DNA from: Thereva unica | Taxonomy: Eukaryota; Arthropoda; Insecta; Diptera; Therevidae | DNA length: 64,000 nt | Assembly: GCA_949987705.1 (NCBI GenBank) | Contig: OX465283.1 | Span: 90,215,313-90,279,312, forward strand | Reading direction: 5' to 3' | Part shown: piece by piece, positions 1-9,746 of the stretch | Numbering within the stretch: the first letter of the stretch is position 1 | Layout of the letters: every line of letters begins with the position of its first letter | Notes under the pieces: model-generated | The model's database searches: none | What the model saw: only the letters and a program-made list of their open reading frames with translations | Told to the model about the DNA's origin: nothing | Position numbers and translations under genes: made by a program

Positions 1-2535
1 ATTATATCTCCCATCTGACGCCAGCTCGGTTGACTTTAATAACTTCATGCATCAGCTTGAACTCAATTCACGCTTGAACTCAATTACGAGGGTCTCCTCA
101 TCGCGGGCGACCTCAATGCTAAGCACCCTGATTGGCACAACACCATCACCAACCGCAACGGCAAACTCAAGGATTGGAAGCTCAATAACCCCCTTCTTGA
201 CTTTTTCACAATTGTCAGCCCGGGAGGCCCCACTTTCCCTAGGTCCAGTAGCTGCATTGACCTTTTTCTGGTCTCTCACAAGCTTGCTGGGAACATGGAC
301 ATCCATCGTTGCTACTCCTCCCTCTCATTTTCCGATCACTATGCCATCGAGCTGGAACTCTCCTTCTCTTGCCTTCAACCTACCTTCGTTACAACTACCA
401 AATACCGAGATCTCAGTAATGTAGATTGGGACCTGATGGGTAGTAGCCTCAATCAAGTTCTCCTTTCCTCTTCTCCTTCGCCCTCGAGGAATTGGTCTAA
501 CGAGGACATCGATGCCTCTATTCTTCTATTGAACAATACTTTCAACACTTCCTTCCATAGGGTTGCTCCCCTCAAGTCTCCCGGCTTCAGGGACCGCCTT
601 CCGTCTGACATGTTATTCCTAACCCGGAAAAACTGGCGCCGTAATCTTAAGCGACAACTAGAGAGGAACCTTAATCGGCATAATAGCCTAACTTTAGCCC
701 TAGCAAATAAAATTATGTTGCTTAACCGCATTGTGGAGGCGAGAGTCTCCAACTTCATAAACTCCACCTTCCAGGATAAACTCCGGGCCATGAAACCAGG
801 CTCCTCTTTGTTTAAGGAGCTTAATAGGATTATTGGCAGGAAATGCCCCCACCCCTTCGATAAATTCAATTCTGGCAACCTCTCCTCGCCTATAGACATC
901 CCCGAACAGTTCGCGGTCTACTACCGTGACCTGTATCAACCCAGGCAACCAGTCTATAACCGGAGCAACCGTGAGCATGTTGTCTGTTCGGTTGAGGCCC
1001 TCATACAGCCTCAGACAGCCTCATTCATTAAACCTAACACCCTTAACTCCCTGATTCACTCTCTCAATGGTAAACGGTCAGCCGGATACGATAATTTTTC
1101 CAACTACAATATTAAGAGATCAGCCCATACATCGTAAACCCCCTCAGCTCCATCTTTAATAATTGTCTTAACAATAGCTACTTCCTTAAAGACTCATCCC
1201 CATCCCCAAGAGCGGCTAGCGGAACTCTCCTTCCGACTTTAGACCTATCTCCTCCTTCTCTAACATTGGAAAGCTTTTGGAACGAATAATAGCCTCCGAT
1301 CTAGACCACCATGTTCAGCTCAATAATCTCACCCCGCACGAGCAGTTCGGCTTCAAAGCCTCCCACTCTACCGAGCATGCCCTCCTATTCCTACACAACG
1401 ATGTAACTCGGGGCCTTAGAAATAAAAGTCCTATTGTAATCTGTCCCCTTGACCTCAGAGCAGCGTTTGACTCGGTCTGGCCAGACCAGACCAATCGACG
1501 TCTTATCCGGAGTTCTACAAGGGTCTATTTTGGGCACCAAATTGTTTAACAAATACCTTTATGATTTCCCCCATTCAGTTCCTAACATAAAGTCTAAAGC
1601 ACTCCTCTACGCGGATAACACCTTGATCTATGCTTCCGACCCTGACATTATGAAAGGTATGGAGTGGATGTCCACACATATCGACTTGATTAAGTGCTTC
1701 TATAGCGGGCCTCTCTCTTAATGAGAGCAAAACGCAATTTATAGCTATTCGTAACGCCTCGGGCAAAGGTAGGAGAGGCACCGCCAAAGCTTGTGGCTCC
1801 CTCCAATTCCGATTAAATAACGTTGTAATAAAGGTTAGCAAAGAAGCTGAAATATTTAGGGTTAGACTTCCACCATCTCATGAAATTCAATCAACATGCT
1901 AAAGGAACCACCCTGGTAGCACAGATTTACGTAAATGATTTACGTAAAATTTACGTAAATCTGCTTCCGCAATATGATTTACGTAAAATTTACGTAAAAT
2001 TTGTGCACAGTGTGCTACCAGGGCATCTCGAAGGCCAACAGCATCCTTGGTCGCCTCTACCCGGTACTGAAATATTCTAGTAAGCTTAGCCCTAACTCTA
2101 AGTTACTCCTCTACAAACAACTAATCAGACCAGTTATCAGCTACGGCTTCCCTTGTTGGCACTCTATCTCCACCACCCTTGCCTGCAGTCTTGAAAGGCT
2201 CGAACGCAAGATCCTCAGACAATGCCTCTCCATCAAACTCAAAACTCGCAATAGACTTTACTCTAATAATGAACTTTATAATAGAGCGAATGTTTCTCCT
2301 CTCCTCCTCTATCTACGGGATAAGTGGAAGAACAGAGCTCCTAAATTGGAGGATCACGCGAACCCCCTCATTAAGAAATGCTGGCTTGACAACCCACAGT
2401 CCAGCTCGCATTATTACCTCAGCCCCATCAATTTCGCATACGCTCCCTCCGACTTTTACGTTGGGCGCGATACTCATCATAACAGAGGCTAACGGTTCTC
2501 ATTGTGACCTTTGGAGGGCAGGCCTCTCTACTTAA
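1..2535 (+). pseudogene. Decayed non-LTR retrotransposon (Jockey-like), endonuclease plus reverse transcriptase
   Basis: Fragments in several frames show an AP-endonuclease tail (GDLNAKHPDW near 100-140 and SDHYAIE near 335-355), then a reverse transcriptase with LDLRAAFDSVW near 1450-1485 and YADNTLIYAS near 1610-1640. The C-terminal region resembling LLYKQLIRPVISYG and YSNNELYNRA lies at 2100-2300. The left edge is cut by the window. Frameshifts and a missing stretch around 1140-1280 show it is dead. The catalytic box reads YADN rather than YADD. It would have encoded ORF2 of an insect LINE acting by target-primed reverse transcription. Clade placement within the Jockey/I/R1 group is uncertain. 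Confidence 0.8.
1911..2023. mobile_element. 113-bp miniature inverted-repeat element with TTTACGTAAA cores
   Basis: It starts CCCTGGTAGCACA and ends with the exact reverse complement TGTGCTACCAGGG, and is flanked by CA (1909-1910 and 2024-2025). Removing the insert with one CA leaves the surrounding LINE frame open and continuous, which supports a 2-bp target duplication. Inside are four near-identical palindromic TTTACGTAAA-type motifs. It has no coding capacity. The superfamily was not recognised. Confidence 0.8.
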
Positions 2536-3118
2536 TTTAACTTAGCTGTGATAAATGTGCCTTACTCAGTACTTCATCCAATAAGTAACAGAATATGGGT
2601 TAACCTCAATGACTGGTTTCCTGCCCAACTCACACTGGTATTAGTTGGCTGTGTCTTATATAGTGAATTAACCTTAATAATCCTTGTTATAAAGTAAGTA
2701 TTAGCTTTAAGTCACTGATTCCAGAATTCCAGTCTATACTTTAGTTCCTCAATGTATTATTTATTTTATTGTCAATTACTTACTCTATGTTATATTTTAT
2801 AGAACATTTATTTACTACTTCAAAATATATTTACACTGTCTAATACAAATTTATTTATATTCATGTTAGAGGTTCACTGAGGTTCTTAAGGGAATGCCGC
2901 GAAACTCCAGTTTGACATTTATTTCCATTCAATTCCTAACATTTCAATTCAATTCAATTACTGTTCTATAACATCCCCTTTTTTCTATAAAAATTAAATG
3001 CTTTTACATTCGAATGTTTGATTAGGATATTTATAACCGTTTATGTATTCTTTTGTTTTTAGATTTTCGTTACAATGTGAATTCATATAATAGCGACACT
3101 GTTAACAAAGATAAATAT
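2536..3118. other. AT-rich stretch without recognised gene
   Basis: This joins the end of the LINE relic to the first Gypsy-1a LTR. It is A/T-rich with short runs such as repeated TTCAATTC near 2930-2965. It may include the LINE 3' UTR, but no poly-A tail or target duplication could be placed. Confidence 0.4.
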
Positions 3119-3474
3119 TGTTACGTTTTTACGGCTTAACGGATTCGTAGGATTAATTAAGGAATACACTTTTGAATTATCCACACAATAATTTATTTAT
3201 CACAAACCAAAACACAATTTAATTACTAACACAATTCTTACAGTTCACTATAATCACTTTCAATTTAATAACTCGCACTATTAAATTCTATATATCGCTT
3301 TATAGTTCACTTTTAAATCACCACTTTTCACTGTTCTCACTTTAAAACACTTTTATCGCCTTTCAAATCAAAACTCACTCGATAGCGGCTGCCAGGCGCT
3401 TTTATATAGGCAGCTCCACCTTTGTCTACTTTCTGGAACCTTCTCGAGTCCTTTTTCTCGAGCCTAGTGGTATG
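3119..3474 (-). repeat. Gypsy-1a 3' LTR, R/U5 side
   Basis: The plus strand starts TGTTACG, the reverse complement of the LTR end CGTAACA. On the minus strand a TATATAAAAG box lies near 3400-3410, consistent with the LTR promoter. The rest of the LTR resumes at 7405 after the copy A insertion. The block matches 24190-24256 and 27600-27822. Confidence 0.8.
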
Positions 3475-5099
3475 CATTGATTATATACTAAGTAGATATG
3501 GACAAACGCGATTCAAATTAACTTCCAGTTACGGCACCACGAGCTGGGGGCGCTAATATCGCAGGGTTTTATGCTCCGCTATATATGGTTAGTTTCCGAA
3601 ATAAACTTTCTTGTTTATGTGAAAGCCCTTTGCGCATTTGAAAACAAAATCAGAAGATGCGGCTTTGAGTTTAGTGGCGGTGGATCTAAAAATAGATTTC
3701 TATGCGCTTATTCCTATTGTTTTGTTCGGGAAGGGAAAGAGGATGAAAAAATGATGAAGATTTCGTAGCCGATGGGTGAAATTTGACAATGAGGAAAAAA
3801 AATGAATGGGCGAGACAACTTTAATGGGAAATTTGGCTACAAGCATGTTTTTATTATCTTGAGAAATGAAATGGATTTGAAGGAATTATTTCACTTTTTT
3901 AGCGAAAAAGTGACAAATTTTTAGATTTTTTTCTCAGGTATTTTAGTTCGTAGAAATTTGAAATTTTTAGGGATAATTGTATTACTATTGATATCTATAT
4001 ATAAAATAATTCTTATTTTTGATTTTATTTATCGTTATTTATGTATGTATGTGGCATGGCTAAAAACAACCCTTTGTAGCGTTAGTACGTTATGTCCTTC
4101 AAGTCAGGATGCAGTTTCTATTAGTAAGTTTAGGTGTCTGGATGGTGCGTCAGTAGATTTCGATTAACCTTGGGTTTTATCTGTGAGGTGTAATATGGTC
4201 CCAGCAACACCGACTGTGTTCTAATTATTAACGAAGGGGAGGTATTTAGTGGGCTTGGGATGGGCCGAGTTGGCTAGTCTTGGAAAAAAGGTGCATGTAG
4301 GTAAAAGCGGTAAAAATTAGCGAGGGCTGCTACATTTCTACAGTGGCTTGAAGAGTCTATAGAGGAGCAAAATGGGCCAGCCAAGGCAAGCTAGTTTTTA
4401 GGGTAATATAGGTTCGCGCCACGCAACCGTCAAAAACAATTAAATTTAAAGTCTTTTATTACAACAAAAGCTAAGGATTTAGAACGAGTTAAAATAAATT
4501 GAGAGGACAATTAAACAAATTATAGTAATTACAACCAGACGTATTTTGATAAAGACTAAACCGAAACTGAATCTCTGTTCTTTAATTTAATTTTTCCAAA
4601 GGTGAAAGAAGAGATTACACCTGACTTACTTAATATTAATAATGTTACAATTTTGCTAACTAAGCGTCTGGGTAGCCGGATGCTCCCGAAGTATCGATGT
4701 CATGATGGTGGCTCGTGAACTTTTGGTTGGGGTCATGTGTCGTGCTGTGGGAATAGAACTTTTGCCCAGATATACGAGTTACGTTCAATACAATTCAATA
4801 CAAGGCGGAATGTAGGAATTGTAGATTGTAATCAGGGCAGCTGGCTGAAGGAGGAGCTTGCTTCTCTTGAGAAATCTCAGTCATTGATAAGCTTGTTTGG
4901 CGACATCGCAGATCTGGGACCTTATTCTCTATTACAATATTGTCATATTTTTTTTAATGAAATGCCGAAACCGAATTTTCTATTAGAATATTGGCATTCA
5001 TTTTACATGAAAGTTTAACAATATTGGCAAATTTTTACTTGAAAGCTGTTTCGTTTTCGGATCGGATTTAACAATATTGTAATAGGAAATAGGGTCTAA

Positions 5100-5260
5100 A
5101 TTTACGAATCCACCAAGGCATTTTCTCGCAGGCTTTTGGCGTGAAAATGACGTAAAAAGATGATGTTTCAGATGTGCATAGCTGCGATATGCACTTTCTT
5201 CATGACGTCAAATTGCCCGCGAGCAAATGTTTATTTGCCTTGGTGGATTATACCTTAAGA
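5100..5260. repeat. Inverted-repeat module inside copy A
   Basis: CCACCAAGGCATTTTCTCGC near 5110-5130 pairs with GCGAGCAAATGTTTATTTGC near 5219-5238, followed by CTTGGTGGA. The same palindromic module is at about 29725-29880 in copy B, so it predates the split of the two copies. It could be an older MITE captured by the ancestor. Confidence 0.55.
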
Positions 5261-5391
5261 TGTTAAGAGATGAGTCAGCTATTAGGTTCTTTTTGCCCCC
5301 TGAGGTAAAGAGAAGGATGGTACAAGTTTTCGTAGGGATGAGAGCTCACACTCTATTCGACAAGGTCTGGTCCGTGCTTGTCTTATATTTA

Positions 5392-5525
5392 GGAAGGCGT
5401 AGAAGTAGACACACCTATGAATTGGGTTGGAGCGGATTGAGAGCAGATCACTAATGAATATTGGAAAAAGATCAGGTGAGAGAATCGACCCTTGGGTAAC
5501 GCCCGCCGTGATTCGACGCCATCCA
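5392..5525 (-). pseudogene. Reverse-transcriptase scrap of a Jockey/CR1-like LINE inside copy A
   Basis: Minus-strand translation gives GSILSPDLFPIFISDLL followed by SNP, matching the RT segment SILSPALFLIFINDLL of the LINE at 43825-46851. The equivalent scrap in copy B is at 30144-30255. It is therefore an old passenger of this element family and not a working gene. Confidence 0.7.
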
Positions 5526-7404
5526 ATACCAGCTTAATTGAACAGCCACAAATGAAGCTCTCAAATCAGTTCTTTAGAACTGAGATGTAAGTTAATTTTA
5601 CAGTTTTACATTAGGCGTCGAATTTTCACTTTTTCCGTTGCCTGCATAACTCGACTCTCAATTTTCTGTCAAAATGTATGTAGTTTTGAAGCGGGGCGGT
5701 TTTTCAACTCAGTGATTTGCAAAGTAATTACATACTGTTAAGAAAATGACAAGCATTTAAAAAAATTTACCCTTGAACAAAAAAAAAATATATTAAAAAT
5801 GAATGAAAATATTGTCGAACTATTTATAGAACTTATTAATAAACTAGCTGAAGTGGATTTGATGTTTAATAGTGGGTCTATACAAAAGTGGCTCTAGTCC
5901 GTCGCACTTTGATCTTTGAATGAAACGGCCGACGTGGGCACCTTTCCAGCGGCCTTCCTTTGTTTTACGAAGACCTTTCAATTTTCGGTTAAATTATAGG
6001 TACCTACATACTAGAGTTTTTTATTCTCGATTTTTCTTCGTCTGTTCTTCCAGTACTAAAACCAAGCACCTTCATTAAAACTGGTCGTCCCAAGCAAGAG
6101 CCTGCGATCCCTCATCATGCTTATAACTACACAATATTTCTACATCTACAAATTTCTTTTTTGATGTTGGCTCCCGTTACAACCTAAACATCAACAATTC
6201 CTACATATTTGCAATCTTTTTGTCACACAAAACAAGTTAGTTTATATGCTGGCCACTAATTATGGGTTTTCACGGCAGGCTTCCAGTTGTATAATAAGTT
6301 TGATATATACATGTACATAATATACCAAAATTCTTAGAGTTTTTGGTAATTATTTACTATATCACCCCACTTCCAGGGGGTAGGAGTGGGAGTAATAAGG
6401 GAGGTTGACCTGAACACGTTTATTTTGGAATTAGCCCGTGGTCATCCCTTACAAAGTTATTTAGTGTTGAAATTTTGTAAAAATCACCTTTTTACAAGTA
6501 TTATTTTATGACTTTAATAAGCAGTTATTGCAGTTATTACGACTTTGACGCTGCGCTGATTTGTAAGACCAAAAAACTCTCCCACCCAACCTCTACCTCA
6601 TTCTTGAATTGGGCACAATCTTTTATTGCTGCTTATTTAAAGTAAACAATTACCCTATATAAAAACATTTAAAAAAATCTTTAAAAATCGGAACCTTTCT
6701 TCCTTCATTGACGACTACCTAATCTTGAGAAATATGAAGTAGAGTTTTAAACGATAATTCTGATATTCTCTATTATAATTATATTATTGTAAGTAAACAC
6801 ATATATTTAAATTGACCCAAACTAAATGCTTAAATTTTCTCTGTAAGCAATAATAAAATAAATACACAAAAACTTGAATTTTTGCTAAAAAAAAAACCTA
6901 TTTCATTTTTCTCAAATTAAAAAAAAACGCGATGCAAAATTTCCTATTAAATCTCTTCCTATTCATTAATTCATTGATAAATTTCAGCCACCGACCAAGA
7001 AATCATCGTAGTTTCAGCCCACCCACCCCCTTCCAAAACAAAACAAAAGGAATACCCGCGCAGGAATCTATTTTTAGATCCGAAACTTTTGGCTTCTCTT
7101 CTAACATGCGTCAAGGGCTTTGAAATGCTTTTTTAAATTCAGGCGCAAACCCGCTTTTTTCAATTTTTACTAAAAAATAACAAAATTAAAAAATGTGTCT
7201 ATTTTATGATTATTATGCACTTATAAAGAAATATTATTATTTATACTATTAAACTAATGTTGAAAACCCATCCCCATTGATTTTAGAGGATTAAAACAAA
7301 AATTTCTATCACTAAAACTTAAATCGGTACAACTATCGCCACCTAACAAACCAGCTGGAAAGATGTTTGTCCATATCTACTTACTCTATAATCAATGTGG
7401 TATG

Positions 7405-7563
7405 TTCTTTTCTTTTCGTCCAGAGGCTTGAAATTGTCTTCACTTATCGCGCGTTCCAATTTTAGTTTAGTACATAAGTCATTAGTTCAGACATCAACCA
7501 GAGTTGTTACCGACAATCGTTGGTTATGCTTTTTGACAAACAGATGGCGCATAAATCATCACA
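7405..7563 (-). repeat. Gypsy-1a 3' LTR, U3 start
   Basis: The minus strand starts TGTGATGATTTATGCGCC at 7563, right after the purine tract AAGGGGGCAA (7573-7564). It continues to the copy A target duplication at 7397-7404. It matches 27445-27599 of the second copy. Confidence 0.8.
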
Positions 7564-7574
7564 TTGCCCCCTTC

Positions 7575-9120
7575 TTAGGACTGTTCGTCCCGAACAGTTG
7601 TCCATCCTGGATCCGGCTGATGATATGGGCACAGCCTGTCTATGTGCACAATCGTCTTCTTGGCTTTGGGCCCTTGTTGAATCCTGTAGACAACGTCGTT
7701 GATCCGTGTTAGGATTTTATAGGGCCCCTCCCACTGGCGCTGAAGTTTCGGAGACTTGCCCTTTCGTCGTCGAGGATTGAACAGCCAAACGAGGTCACCT
7801 TCCTGGTATCCGCTCCAGTTTGCTCGGAGGTCGTACCTAGTTTTCATCCTGTCACTGGCTATCTTAAGATTCTTCCTTGCAAGCTGATGGATATCTGCGA
7901 GTCGATCACGAAGTTCACCTGTATAACCGCCAGTAGACTCGTTGCTTTCAACAGGTGTCTCAAATTTCAAGTCGCTTGGCAGCCGGTCTTCCAAAAATCA
8001 CACTACAAGGGGTTTGTCCTGTGGAATTATGAAGCGCTGTCCGATATGCCATTAGAAATATAGGGATGTAACTGTCCCAGTCACTCTGGTGCTCGCTAAC
8101 AACTTTCCTTAGGTGTTCTAGCATTGTCCTGTTGAATCGCTCTACCATTCCATCGGACTGGGGATGAAGGGGCGTCGTCCTGGTCTTCTTCACTCCAAGT
8201 ATCTTACACACTTCTTGAAAAACTTGAGATTCAAAGTTTCTCCCTTGGTCAGAGTGAAGCTCATGAGGAACACCAAATCTGCAGATCCAATTGTTCACTA
8301 ATTCCTCTGCAACAGTGATTGCTTCCTGATTTGGAATGGCATATGCTTCGGGCCACTTACTGAAGTAGTCCATGACCACCAAAATGTATCGATTTCCTCC
8401 GTCTGACACCGGAAAAGGTCCCGCCACATCGATTGCGATTCTTTCAAATGGGGCTCCCACGTTGTATTGCTGCATTTCTCCTTTTGTTCTTACCCGAGGG
8501 CCCTTGCTGCTGGCACAAGTTGTGCATTTACGGCACCAGTCTGTAACATCGTCTCGCATGTGAAGCCAATAGAATCTATCTCTTATTTTTGCCAAAGTTT
8601 TATTGACTCCCAGATGTCCTCCTGATGCGCCGTCATAACACTCCTCGAGAATATCCCTTATTCTAACGCGAGGGACTAATACCTGCATTCGATGAGAGGT
8701 ACCGTCAGCGGTTTCCCATTTGCGCTTTAATACTCCTCGCTCAATGTACAAGGAATCCCATTTGGCCCAATAGCTCTTCAGGGTCTCGCTCCTCTCAGCA
8801 ATGTCCTTCCATTCAGGCTTTTCCTCGTATTCCTTCCATGTCAGAATTGAAGAAATATCCGGGTCGTCGCGTTGGGCGTCTCGGAGTCCCTGGTCATCCC
8901 ATCCTGTCGTTGGCTCGACTATCGTCCTTTGACACTTTTCCTCGATACGTCCACAATGTTTGCAGTCTGGTACGCATGGTCGCCGGGAGAGTGCATCTGC
9001 ATTTCCATGGTTTCTTCCCTTTCTGTGGTCTATATTGAAGTCGTAGGACTGAAGTCTCTCTATCCATCTTGCCACTTGTCCTTCAGGGTTTTTGAATTGC
9101 ATCAGCCATTTTAATGCTGC
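7575..9120 (-). pseudogene. Gypsy-1a Pol, RNase H end and integrase
   Basis: This is the C-terminal half of Pol. The integrase zinc finger is HLGVNKTLAKIRDRFYWLH followed by CRKCTTC. The catalytic DDE triad sits in AIDVAGPF, HSDQGRNF and SDGMVERFN. The tail contains GPYKILTRINDVVYRIQQ and ends RDEQS just before the purine tract. A 4-base loss near 7985, relative to the plus-strand copy at 27020, shifts the frame after VIFGR. The upstream part of Pol is at 20409-22329 beyond the RTE insertion. It would have integrated the cDNA but is inactive here. Confidence 0.85.
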
Positions 9121-9447
9121 ATGATCCGTTCATTGGGGGGCGAACGGCTAACAAAGATCTCGGAAAGTGGTGACACCCGATTTGTCACTTCTATTAAAAT
9201 CCGAAGAGATCCACTGCAATCAAACACCAAGCAGACCTGTTAGCAAGTCCTAATCCCACCTCCCCGCGGTGCCCCCTGGGGTACTTCTTCGGAAGGAGCT
9301 AACGGGAGAGGGGCGAATGGCGAGCTCTCTGCGCCACAAAACAGAGCTTTTAAGTCGGTTGGGCTGAGGGTTAGCAACCCGCTCCCATAAAAAACACTAT
9401 TGCTACGAATCGGCAAACAGTGCCTCGGAACCGGATGGACAACACGA

Positions 9448-9468
9448 GTTTCAATAAAGAATAATACA
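9448..9468 (+). repeat. Gypsy-2 5' LTR remnant
   Basis: The sequence GTTTCAATAAAGAATAATACA equals the last 21 bp of the 3' LTR (17427-17447). It is followed at once by TGG of the primer site. The remaining ~128 bp of LTR expected here are absent. Confidence 0.7.
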
Positions 9469-9485
9469 TGGCGACGAGGATGAAA
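9469..9485 (+). promoter_or_regulatory. Gypsy-2 primer binding site
   Basis: TGGCGACGAGGATGAAA follows the LTR end ACA directly, and TGG pairs with a tRNA CCA tail. The primer tRNA was not identified with confidence. Confidence 0.5.
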
Positions 9486-9746
9486 ATTCACGAAATTAAA
9501 ATATAAGGAGAAAAAATAGAAATATTGTATAAATTGAAAATAAAAGTTATCGATCGTGAAGAAAGTTGAAAATAAAAAGAATAAATTCATAACAAGTGGG
9601 AACTGTGCAACACATGGTGAAATATTAAATAACAATACATGGGTCGAGCACATGGTGAAATATGAAATATAATTGAAAACTTGTGGAAATAAAGTGAGGA
9701 AATTAATGTTTAAATGGAAAGTAAGCAGCTGAAATAAAAATTTTAT

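Larger units (their letters stand above)
3475..7396. mobile_element. Long-TIR non-coding DNA element, copy A (3.9 kb)
   Basis: It begins CATTGATTATATACTAAG and ends in an imperfect reverse complement, with GTGGTATG on both sides (3467-3474 and 7397-7404), an 8-bp target duplication inside the Gypsy-1a LTR. The inverted repeats are long: blocks around 3660-3800 (GGATCTAAAAATAGATT) recur inverted around 6960-7085. No transposase or long frame is present. A second, diverged copy (B) lies at 27823-31833. The 8-bp duplication fits the hAT or P superfamilies, and the long arms resemble foldback elements. The superfamily is not assigned. Confidence 0.75.

Noticed and set aside
5227..5454. 75-residue plus-strand frame in copy A
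   Set aside because: It overlaps the palindromic module and the minus-strand LINE scrap, and is not kept open in copy B.
7395..7712. 105-residue plus-strand frame at the Gypsy-1a 3' end
   Set aside because: It is a shadow of the LTR and the minus-strand Pol tail.
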